A stretch of 64,000 bases of DNA, from NCBI RefSeq assembly GCF_004027225.2, contig NC_044289.2:7057761-7121760 (forward strand). The letters run 5' to 3'. Position 1 is the first letter of the stretch; each line of letters starts with the position of its first letter. Of this stretch, positions 14,701 through 34,139 are shown piece after piece. A program made the translations under genes and the position numbers. Under the pieces are notes generated by a model. It saw nothing but the letters and a program-made list of their open reading frames with translations. It did no database searches and had not been told where the DNA came from. The DNA is from Strigops habroptila. Its lineage: Eukaryota; Chordata; Aves; Psittaciformes; Psittacidae.

Positions 14701-17700
14701 TTGGTTCAGTTAAACCAGCTATTAAAATCATAGCCAGTTCCTTAAGCAACAGCTGAAAACAACTTCCAGCCAGCTCTGCTGCCCAGCCTGGCCACACGAT
14801 TCCAGGCAGGGAGCTGAGCATCTGCCATACCACATCCTGGGAGCCCCATGTCCCCCAGGTTTCACACTTTTAGGGTAGCAGATGACTGAATTTCCAAGTC
14901 CACGTTTACAACCAGCTAGAAGGTACATGTCTTGCCTTCCACCCTCTCCGAAGTGGCAAATTGCTCTATTTTCTTTGGATGCAGCAGCTGTAGCTAATGA
15001 TGTCCATGGCCATAGCTACACTCTGGGATAGTTATCCAACATTCACAAGCATTGACCAGCATTTCCTAATGCATCACAGCAGAGATGATGTCCAAGACTT
15101 GCAATTTCCTGTTGTTTCTCCCTCCTCACCTCCACTTATTTTTCCACTAAAGAACTTGTGCAGGATTAGCTCCTACGGGAAGCAGTAAGCCCAGTACAGG
15201 AGGCACGTACAGCTGGGCAACAAGTCATCAGCAGAGTGATCCATTCAGCGGCCCTTGCACAAAACCACTCACTCCCAGTGAGCCAGCACTGCCCACATCT
15301 GCGAGCAAGGTGCTGCTGGAGATCATACACCATTTACTGACCTCTGCATTGGCATCCGAGTCACCCACTGTAATTAAACAAGGTAAGAACGCCTTGGGTT
15401 TGTGACTCTACAAGCTTTGTCAACCCTCTCCACGCCACAGCCCTGATGTGGAAGGAGGGTTTTCTCCTATGTGTGGCACCCAACAGGTTTGAAGAAACAG
15501 CTCCTTCAAAAGGGATGAGTTTCTCTGTCACTGGTCCAGTACTCGATTTTGGTTCATGGTCCTACCTCTGGGTTGTTGTTTTCCCCAAGTACACAATGAC
15601 AGAGTTCCAAATTCGACAGTCACCCTTGAAATCACTTCAAACCCAATTACTGATACAATCATTTTGGACAGCACAGGTTTCTGATATCCCATTTGTGTGA
15701 AGCTCTTTCACCTATTTTTTCCCCTTTCATTTAAAAAAAAAAAAAAATCTTCAGTTTTAATCTTGTAAAACACATTATGCAAATGTATGGGTTTTATGTA
15801 AGACGATGGCCTGCGGCCGTATCACCCCTGGCCCCGGCTGTGATCTCCTTAGATCTTCCAGCCCCAGCAGGCTGGGGCCTGCTGCACTGGCTGCGAGACC
15901 TCTGGAGCAAGCCAGGAGCTGCTAGAGCCGGGCTGTGATTCAGTAGGTGGCCCCCACCGCTGTGAGTCAGCACCCACGGGTGCCGGGAACGACCCACCCA
16001 CCACAGCGAGCCCAGGGCCCCATGTGTAAGGGGTTCAGAGTATCCCTGCGTCCTGCACTGCCTGTGCATGGCAGCTCAGAGTGCAAAGCGGTTCCAAGGG
16101 GCGTGAAAACCTCGAGGTTTCCAAGAGAGCAGCAAAGGAGAACATCAGTCCTAACCCTGACCAACCCAGACGGTTGCTGTTTGAAGAATGCAAACACCTG
16201 ATCATGCTTCCCCCCCTCCTCGTCTTGAGTTACCTGAGAAAAATGAATGGAAAGGAAATCCCATAATTGATTTAACGCGTTTCTCTCACCTTTTTAGCTA
16301 ACACCTAGCGACTCATTCTCATTTTCCCTTTCTGATGCAATTCACTGCATTGAATACCCTGCCAGCAAATATGGAAGAAGGATTGATCTTAGCTACACTT
16401 CTGTTGCTTTTCAACACCACAATCACACAAGACCTGAAGAATACCAGGCAGAGATCTTTTTTACTTCAAACATTAACAAAGGTCACTGATGACTCTGAAT
16501 CCTTCCCCAGTTTAGCAGTTTTTCTGGACTGAATGCCTGGAAACACTCTCCACAGGGAAGCTAACAGGAGTGCCTCACAACAGCCTTACCAGGTTCTTAT
16601 CAACTTTTTATCTTCCACTAAACAAAGCCACTAAGTACAGGCGTTTATTTGCCAGACAATACAAAGATTCCCTACCGTTGGAGCTAGAAAACAGTACTTG
16701 AGGCTCTTTAGGGGAGACCCCAGTGTTTACATAGAAGCATGCATAATTTTTCTTCTCTTTTAACGTCTTCACAACGACCTCATCCACATGCAGATGCACC
16801 CTGTCTGCAGCCACTGTACATGCCGTTATCAGACACTCACAGCCGAGGAAGAAGAAACCTTACCTTTGCTGAAGAGATGGTGCCGGCAAGTCCTAAGGAA
16901 AGAGCCACAACCTAAAACTGCTCAGAAAGAAGTGTTTCAAGCTTCTGTCTCCTGCACTGCTGAAGCCAATCAGACCAAACACCAGCTGATCCCCCTCACT
17001 TAATCAAATTACCTCATAGACTAATTCTTAAATGTGCTTCAGCTTGAGCTTCTAGGAACTTGTGTGTGAGGTCTGGAAAACAGGAATCTCTGCAGTAAGG
17101 CAAAAATGGTAGCTCTAAGTAATGCCTCTGTCCACATTGCATCTTTGCCTGAGTCACATTAACTGGTTACAGCCTAGTAAAAAGCTATAAATTTTTAACT
17201 TAATAAGACCTCAACTGTGAAAGGGTTTTTCATCTTATGAAGGGAGGGCAAGAATCCATCTGCACTGATGTTTCCAATACTGTCCCCACTGGGGTTTCTT
17301 ATTTGAGGCTATAAAGAACCAGAGCCTTGTCCAGCATGCTTCTGAATATAGAAAATACCTAGATTTGGGCTTAAATGCCAAAGATTACTCGGCTTTGGGT
17401 CTCCAATGTAAGAACCCCCTGCTAAGAGGTTTGGTGGTCGTTGCTTTTTAGGACACGTGAGGATAGATGTTCAAATACTGGACAGCACTTCTGGCAGTTT
17501 AGGAACTGCCCTAGGTCTCACTGACACATTGAGACATCCAGCTTCCTTTGCACCTACATGCACCTTGATCTCTGAATGGTTTCCTGGCATCTCCATCTCT
17601 GAACATCCTCCAGCTTCTCTTGTGTTTTCTCTGGGTTTCACCACACCTTAGCCTTAAATATAGAGCACCATTTTGAGATAATTAGAGATTCTTAATTAAT

Positions 17701-20700
17701 TAGAGTTATAGATTTAAGGATTCAAAGCTTGACAAATAAGCTCAGGCAAATTTTGCTGCAAGAGTTGAAGAAAATTACTGGTCCCAGGTACCTGCCCTAC
17801 CCCTCTGCTGGAGGTTAATTACTATTTCTCTTGCAGAGCCAAAAACACATGTGCTTCCATCCCAGCTGCTCCAGCTCACAGTCCAGCACCCAGCTCAGCT
17901 TCAGCATCACCCTGACAGGCTGCACCACATGGCTACAGGTCTTTTCCTTCAGGCCTTGTAGCTTCGTCTGTTCTGTGGTCTTCCAGCAACAAGCAGAGGT
18001 GCAACAGCCTGACACAACATAAAGGGCATCTTACTACCTTACAAAGGCAAAAAAAAAAATGCATTGCACTCAATATGCCCCAAAATCTGCACTGTTCATG
18101 TGGTTTGGGTTTTTTTGTCTTTCTCTAGGGAGTTGATGTGGTGCAAAGGGGGAAGGACAGGATGAGGACCTGGCTCTCAGATGAGCACTCTCCTGTACTC
18201 AAACACTTCTCTCTGCTTCAGCATGCCTGTCTTATAATAAGGGATCTGGCACCATTTTAGACCACTTTCTGTTGTTACTGAAGAACTCCTTCAATTAACT
18301 AGAAATCATTTTTCTTTGCAGTGATCAGCTGAAGAACACTGCCTTTCAGATCCTCTTAACCTGCTACTTTTCCCTCAGTTTTATGCTGATTGACCTTGGA
18401 AATATAAACTCTAAAGCTCACCTAAAAGATGACTTCTGTTATTTTGTTCATGGTTCAGAGCGAACTTTCTGCTATATTCATGAACAAATATCTGGGTTTT
18501 GTGGCAGAGGGAGCAAGTGTCTCTACAGTTACATGTTATAAATTTTAAATTATGGGTAAAACTGTAGATTAAATGGAATATTCAGGGAACATGTCATGGA
18601 ACAGTAGTAACCTGTGAGCAAAGCCTTCACAAGAACCAGTTAAAAAGGACTGTTCAGCCAAAAGAGAGGAAAAATTGAATAGTTGTGGCCAGCCCTTACA
18701 CAACAATGGCACATGGAAACTAGCTGGAACATCCTTGTGAGACATTTGAGAATATCCAATGAATGCAAAATGGCATCTGAAACCAGGAAAGCTTATATCA
18801 CCCTGAGAAAGCGAAAATGAAAGAGGGAGAAGGCAGCAAATAATACAGAACAGAATATAACAATTTGTTAAAAATACAGTTTCAGTGCAGGCCCTGTGTG
18901 ATTTGGACAGAGCTGGTCATCCATGCAGCTATGTGGATAATGTGACATTAGGCAACAGGCAGTAGCAATAGCCAGGCACTGTAGAAGTGTTATGCAGACC
19001 ACAACTGGTTTGGAAAACACAAATTTTGCAAGGACATGGTTATCTCTGACTGTGGCCGGGGTTGAAACCATTCTCATTTGGGTGGTTCCATATGCATCCT
19101 GTGGCTCACCACCAGGCCTGGAGTCACCATCTCAACAGGACCCTGGAGTGCTCAGCAAAACAGGCTATAGGTTCCCCATGCAAATATGCAAACATCAATG
19201 AACAGAAACATGTTATGCTTCGAAGCTTGGTTTTTGTGAGAGGGAAGCATCTTTGTCCCTAACCTCATTATGTTCTTTTAGTGAAATAACAGTTTTGGGA
19301 CAAAATCTTAACAGCACCCTATTTTTTTTCTTGATAATAAATAATGAAGCTCTCATTGCAGAAGATGTTCCAGAAGGCAGCCCAAGCCCACTGCCAGGGC
19401 CAAGGCTGCACACCATTAGGCCAAAATAACTACAAGGATACACCTAAATCTCTCATATGGGGAAAAAAAAAAGAGAAGGGCCACAACTAATAAGCACAGC
19501 AGGCTGTCACAGAGAGCTTCACTCATTTCAAGATGCATTGCTGGTTTTATTTGTATTGCAAAAGTCTGAGGGAGCAGAGGAACAGACATCAGTCAGGCTC
19601 CAGCCGAGAGACTGGATGAGCTGAGCTATTTGTCAGTAACATTGAAATAAGTGAAGAGCAAAGCAAAAACAGAGTCAAAGATGAAGTTAACTGAAATCAG
19701 TTATTAAGAAGCGTATTCTTTTTCCTTGTTTTCTTATGTATTACTAGTTTTGCATCATTATTTCTCTCTGAAGCTATGAACACTGGGAAAAAACTATTTT
19801 TAAACTGAAAGCAACACTTCTGTGAAGTCAGATGATTGTATGAGCTGGGGTCTTGAATAATCATCAGCTTTGCCATTAATAATCTGTACCCATCGGGTTG
19901 TCTGTCAGCTGATATGATTCCAAAGGCCATGCCCTCAGCTGCCATTGGTGAAAGGAAGCAGCATTCTCACCTGCCCTGGCTCCAGCAGTGCCAGGGGCAG
20001 ACCCCGGCATCCTCTGATGGCCAGGCAAGAGATGATCTACACATTTTCTTTTTCCATTTTTATACTGAGTGACGTGAATTCAACTATTTTGTGGGTATCA
20101 AACAACATCTTTGCAAAAGGGCAATACTTAAAATGGTCCATTTCAAAAGCAGAATTTTTATTTTTAAATCCTAATAGCTTAAAGTAATTTTCCTTCATAT
20201 AAAGACCATACCCATTACTTTGCTGGGAGAAAGTCAAAGGACAAGATTGGACAGTCGTTTGGATATTCCATTTTTAAATTAAATGAAAAATGGAACTCCA
20301 GGAGTCTTACTTTAGAACTTTCAGCCAGCCCAGGAATAGCCTATGTAAAAGCAGCAAAAAGAATGAAAATTTGAGCATCAGGAAAAAGCAAACTGTGTGT
20401 TCAATAACTTTGTGCATTTTAGATTTCCCATGAAGTTACTAACCTAGTAACGTTTTCTTTAAGATTAATAATTTCAGATGGCAGACAAGTTCAGGTCAGA
20501 GTTATACTGTTCTCTTCAGTGAATGGAGCATAAGACATTGTTCTTGTTTCATATTACTGACACAGCTTATAAGGTAGTTGAGCCTCAAAATAACGTACCA
20601 TCTAAAATATACAGTAGAGGAAAAGCATTAAGGTAATGGAAACTCAACATTTCTAATGTTCCAAACATATAAATAGAACCCGAGTCAGTACATTAGACAA

Positions 20701-22103
20701 TTGACTGGCTTTGCTTGAATGCACGCAGGAATAAATGGAAACATCCTTATTTCCTATCCCAAGGGGAAATTATTTCAGAGCCTGGTTTTATGCGTTAATA
20801 AAAAGCAAGATTCCATTGTCTGGTAGCTAAAATATCTTACTGTATATGCTGTATAAGCAGCACAGCAGCAGAAACAGGAAAAAAACACCAACAAAAACCA
20901 GAACTCTAGCATCACATTCTCTAAACAAGCTCTTCCCATATCTAGCATATTTCTGTGTATATATATAATCAATAAAAACATATCATCAGAATGGCATAGT
21001 TTGTATATTTTAGAAGTTCTGTTAGACATCACGTCCTGGCTACGCTTGTGTCTACAGATGGTCCAAAATGCTTATTTTTCAAGTGCTACAATGAGTCTAA
21101 CAAATGCAAAGACTGGAATTTCACACCTCTTTAGGAGAGAAGGGGACCGGATTGCAGCTCAAAAAAAACAGCTTTCTCCCTGCTCACCACTGATATATTC
21201 ATTCATTTCTTTGAGCTTCCCTTTCTTCCCCCTGCACATCTTCAGTGGTTTGTCTTTATCCTTTAAAGGAAAAAAGAACATAAAAGGAATTTATAAACCA
21301 AGTCTTCAGAAATCGTACATATTGCCTCTTCTCCATATCTGCAAAAGAAACACACTGCCACAACCTGAACCAAATTCTTACTCGCAGTTATTGTCCAGCA
21401 TCACCATTCCTAATGTTTGCCCTAACTATACACCTGACAGATTGATCTGGTGCTCAAATGCCAACGACAAACTGAAGCCCAGGTTCATGGTCTTCCTTTT
21501 TTAGAAAGCACTTGGGGGGGGGGAGGGGGGGGGGGGGAGAAAGACAAACAACCCACCTTTTCTCTTTAGGAAGGTTTGTTTGGCTATTTTGCATCCAAAA
21601 CACTAAAAGCAACCAAAAGCCTCAGATCCTGCCTCCCTGCTACCACACAGAGAACTTTGGGGACTTTCTACAAAACGCCATAAACGTCTTCAAATCAGCA
21701 AAATGGGGCTGAAACCAGATGAGAGACCTATCAGATTTCACACCCCGGGATTTTGCAAATATTTGTCATTGGAGACAATAAAGCCAGATTCACTAGAAAA
21801 CAAAGCTGGCGAGATTGATCTTGCAGTTTGTGTTTAAGCTGCCTGTTTAAATAGGCAGCCTGCATGATAGTGACATCTTAAGCAAAAAAAAAAAAAAAAA
21901 ATTCTTGGAGATACATGTTTAATTGAAACCACTAGTTTTACTGGCAAACAGCTTCGTATTTCTGTTCTGTTAATCTGAACAAAGTGCTGCAATTATGATT
22001 CAATACACAATGTCCTCTAGTGCTACTCACCCCCATTCCCAAAGTGCAGAAAGAAAACAAAACTGGTTTCAGTTAACAAAACATTCCATGCTTCTATCCA
22101 GAA
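11789..22103. other. Intergenic stretch between the LTR and the TFAP2C 3' end
   Basis: No coding exon was recognised. It contains a GC-rich patch at about 15800-16080, a small perfect-stem hairpin at 21838-21859 and the G tract at 21514-21537. The region just 3' of a developmental regulator often holds enhancers, but none can be shown here. Confidence 0.55.
21514..21537 (+). repeat. G-homopolymer tract (24 nt, one A)
   Basis: Ten Gs, one A, then thirteen Gs: able in principle to form a G-quadruplex. It lies in the flank downstream of TFAP2C. Confidence 0.9.
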
Positions 22104-22107
22104 TACT

Positions 22108-22113
22108 TTTATT
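22108..22113 (-). other. Candidate distal polyadenylation signal of TFAP2C
   Basis: TTTATT on the plus strand, which is AATAAA on the minus strand, about 1.5 kb after the TFAP2C stop. A second AATAAA at 23057-23052, about 550 nt after the stop, could give a shorter 3' UTR. Confidence 0.4.
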
Positions 22114-22914
22114 ATATGGTTATCATATACATCAGAATTATATTGGGAACATTTACAAATATGTAAAGAGAGTTCAGAACCTCCATTATTCACATACACA
22201 CTAACTCACACACCCATTTTGCATGTCTAGTCAGTTATCAGGTGAATGATGCACAAAACTTTTGCTTTGTGAACATACACCTCAGATTAGATTTAATCTT
22301 CAGTGGCAAGAATTGAAAGATTAAAAAAAAAAAAAGTCTTAAATACCCTGTATAACATACTTGTGCATAAACCTAAAGATATGTTTAGCTTACCCATTAC
22401 CTTTGAAATACTTACCAAAATTAACATTTGAAACCCATTTATAAAAAACAAAAAAGTATTAAAAAGTTCACCATTATTTACAAATCCGATTAAATTACAC
22501 ATAAATAAATATTTACATTCAACACACTGCTTCCCTTAATACACATAAATCCTCCCTGGAAATAGTTTTTGGCCTTAATAGGCAAAACAAGAAAATATTC
22601 AAAAAAAGTTATGTGCCTATTTTTTCAAGCTCGCTCCCAATTTAAAAACAATATAAATATGTTAATAAAGCTGCAATATCCTTAGACACAGAATTTTCTA
22701 AAAGCATTTTCATTCTGAACTATTCCTCGTTTAAAAAACAAAATAAAATCAAGATAAGATTCACTGCAGCCCACACTACTGCAGTAATGAAGCCTGAATA
22801 TTCCCATTAAAAAAATCAGCATGTCAAATGCCATCAGATAACTTTTAAGTCAAGCAGGATTTTAGTACTCTCCTATGGTAATCTGAAAATCAAGAGGAAA
22901 AAGCACAACAAAAA

Positions 22915-22975
22915 AAGAAACAAAAAAAAAAACAAACAAACAAACAAAAAAAAACCCCAAACAAAACCCCCCACA
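22915..22975 (+). repeat. A/C-rich low-complexity tract
   Basis: Runs of A broken by C (AAACAAACAAACAAACAAAA) followed by CCCC groups. It lies in the TFAP2C 3' UTR, so the transcript would carry it as a T/G-rich tract. Confidence 0.85.
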
Positions 22976-23409
22976 GAATAATCTTACTATTTTTAGAAGT
23001 TTATAAAAAATTTTAATGTACATAAATCTATATACCATTGTTTAATACTGTTTTATTGTTACTGTTGCATTTAGAGAGAATAAAACCCTGAAATTTTATC
23101 AGATAACAAATAGGCTTCTATCTAAAATCTGCATCTTAAAAATTATACATGGAGCTGGTCAAGACTAGATACTTAGATGTGGAAAAGAAATCTAAATATA
23201 TCTCTTTGCATATTTCCATCAAAACCCCCTTATAGCACCACTTTTACAGCAAAGGATTTCAATACACTTGTACCATGTACTTATCTTCTGGTAATTGCTT
23301 CCACAGGTAAGGGATACTGCAGCTTTTAGAAACTTGTCTCATGGATCCAGGAGGAGTGATGATCCTGAATAAGATGATTTTTTTTTTCACCCTTTTTCCC
23401 CTCTTTTCT

Positions 23410-23530
23410 TAAAAAAAAAAAAAACAAAAAACAAAAAACAAACAAAAAAAAAACCCCACCAAAAAAAATAAAAAAACAAAAAACAAACCAACCAAAAAAA
23501 CAAAACAAAACAACAAACACCAAAAAAACA
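23410..23530 (+). repeat. A/C-rich low-complexity tract near the TFAP2C stop
   Basis: About 120 nt made almost only of A and C (AAAACAAAAAACAAAAAACA and similar). In the transcript it is a U/G-rich tract about 80-200 nt after the stop codon. Confidence 0.85.
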
Positions 23531-23607
23531 AATCTCTACGTTCCCCCTGGTAAGAAGATCCCAGTCTGTGCTTAGGAGGAAGAGTTTAAAGTCTGGTTTC
23601 CCTCCTT

Positions 23608-31877
<8,270 letters not shown>

Positions 31878-32480
31878 GGCGTCCAGCGTCCAAACCAGGT
31901 GTGTGGTGCCGAAAACAGACGAGAGCTCAGCCCCCCCCCACGGGCGGTAAATCCACGTCCGCGCTGGGGAAGAGGAGCTGCCCCCCAGACGGAGCTCAGT
32001 TGACAGGCATGAAGGCAGATGACGGACTAAACCTCCGCGCTTATGGTCACTTGGGTTTTTTTCCCTGCCCAGACGCCCTTAATGGCAATAGGATTATCAT
32101 AACTCCTCCCCAGGGATGGCTCGGGAGCTGCGGCCGCCAGCCATTCAGGAGAGAGCGCGCAGCTTCAAGCCACTCCTTCTGCGCTGCTCTCCGCGCCCGC
32201 GGAGGGGTGAGGAGGCAGCGCGGAGACGGACCCGGACACCCCCTCCGTGCCCCCGAAGCGCTTCGTACGCAGCCCTGACCCGCGGAGAAGGGGTCACGCG
32301 TGGACACTCTCCTCCACCCCACTGCAAGGAGGCTGCCCCCCAAAGTCCACCACGTGTTGGATTAGCTGGGGGGGGAAGGGGTATTTCCACCCCCACGAGT
32401 GGAAGGACTTTGCCGAGGTCGGCGTGGGGAGGCGCAGCGCTCGAACCTTCTCCCGTTCGGCGGGTCCGGCGGCTTCTGCG

Positions 32481-33206
32481 AGAAATAAACTCCCCAAAAG
32501 TCCTCCTTGCAAAACCGAGAAAGTCCGAGCGCCAGCCTGAGCCCAATCTGCATAATTGTCAAGAGTTTGAATTACTGATTACAACTTGTAAGTTACCGGT
32601 GTTTAAGGTGTAATTTACGTAATTATCCGACAAGATTATTGCAGTTGTGTTGGATCCCTGGTAGGTAAAGCAGCACTGATTCAGCGTCCTTGATTCGGGG
32701 CTGCGTGAATTATGCCACTGGTTCCTCGCATCTTTATTATTTTTATATTTTTCCTAACGAAAATTATGCCTGTCTAATCTTTTCGCTCTCACTCGGGGCT
32801 GGGGAAGCAGGTGGGAGGTGAGACAGACATTTTCGGACGCCGTGAGCGCACTTTCATCTAAGCTTAGAAAATACTTCACTGCCAAATTGCTACCTTTCTG
32901 CAGCTATTTGATCTATGCAGTTATGTGTGTCAGACAAAATGAACATCGTTTTCGACAGCACGACTTCTCCCAGTGTTTTAAGGTGCATCCGGATCGCTGC
33001 TCATTTACATGAGAGGAGCAAGTGGTTGGCTTTTTATGGCAGGGACAAAAGCTGACCCTGGGACGGGGCTGGCCGCGGAGATCCCTGCTATCAGCGCCGG
33101 GACCAGCCGCCCCAGAGCTGTTATTAAAGGCCGCAGATTGAACCACGTCTCGGGGTTTAAACCGGTTCACACTTCCCTCGCTTTTTTTTTCTCAAGGATC
33201 AGGGAA

Positions 33207-33250
<44 letters not shown>

Positions 33251-34139
33251 GAAACATAATTTAAAAAAAAAACCAACAACCCCACACAGGAATAATAATT
33301 AAAACAAAAAATAAAAACACGGAAAAATTGAAAATAAATAAAAAGAAACACCATCTAAACACAAAAAAACCCCAAACCCATCCACCCGACTAAATGATTT
33401 AAAACTAAACCCGAGGAGGACGGGGGTGGTGGAGTAACTGTTGGAGGTGTTATCTGCCTTATCTAGCACGCAGGTGCTGATTTGCAGCAGCTGCATTAAG
33501 CCCATCATCATCACCAGGGACTCCGCATTATCATTTTTGGCGGAGTCTCTATTTATTCTTTTTTTCAACGACGGTGTTTTTCTTCCAGGGATGTTTCTTT
33601 GAAATGCAGTTCGCGACGATTATTAGCGAGTGTGCTTGCGCTGCTCCTGGCGTCATTAAGACTAGGAATCTAAATAATAAAAGACAGGGGGAGCTTAAAG
33701 TTCATTTGTATTAAAGGGACAAGATGGATTTAGAAAGAAACGAGGAAGGGAACCGTCGAGCTTACCAGGTTTGGGATCAGCTCTTCTTCCTCCCGAAGAG
33801 TCCCTGTATTGTAGCAACGTTGGTCATTTTTATCATAACCTCAGAAACCAAGTTTTCTTTCTGCTCATAAATGTCACCCAAAGAGGCGATCGTGATTTAC
33901 TCACTCTTTAGAATTGTCAAGGTCTGAACACCTTAGGTTTGTTTCCTTTGGTGGCCAGAATCACGGAGATGAATCCAGTTTCTTATTATTTGCTGTGTAT
34001 ATGTAAATAATATTTATAAATAAGGCGTGGAAGAGGATGAGGGATTTATAAGAAATTATCTAAACAAGGCGACCAAAATAAGCACTTGACTTCCTAGAAA
34101 ACAATCCAAGAAAGCAGAGGAGACACTAAACACGGCAAG
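32481..34139. other. Non-coding stretch between the two CpG-rich blocks
   Basis: AT-rich non-coding DNA within the TFAP2C 5' region. It has a TTACGTAA palindrome at 32615-32622, a run of 39 A residues at 33210-33248, and a mixed block at about 33430-33760 with low repeat content. No coding exon was recognised. It may carry enhancers. Confidence 0.5.
33210..33248 (+). repeat. A homopolymer, 39 nt
   Basis: An unbroken run of 39 A residues in the TFAP2C 5' region, followed by more A-rich sequence to about 33370. Confidence 0.95.

Larger units (their letters stand above)
22104..23607 (-). other. TFAP2C: TFAP2C 3' UTR (end inferred)
   Basis: This AT-rich stretch directly follows the stop codon. 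Minus-strand AATAAA signals occur at 23057-23052 and 22113-22108. The human transcript has a 3' UTR of a little over 1 kb (recalled, not checked), so the distal signal is a plausible main end. Two A/C-rich low-complexity tracts (T/G-rich in the transcript) lie inside it at about 22915-22975 and 23410-23530. The true 3' end cannot be fixed from sequence alone. Confidence 0.55.

Noticed and set aside
21001-21504. 167-codon plus-strand open frame
   Set aside because: No recognisable family, low-complexity stretches, and no start context or exon signals.
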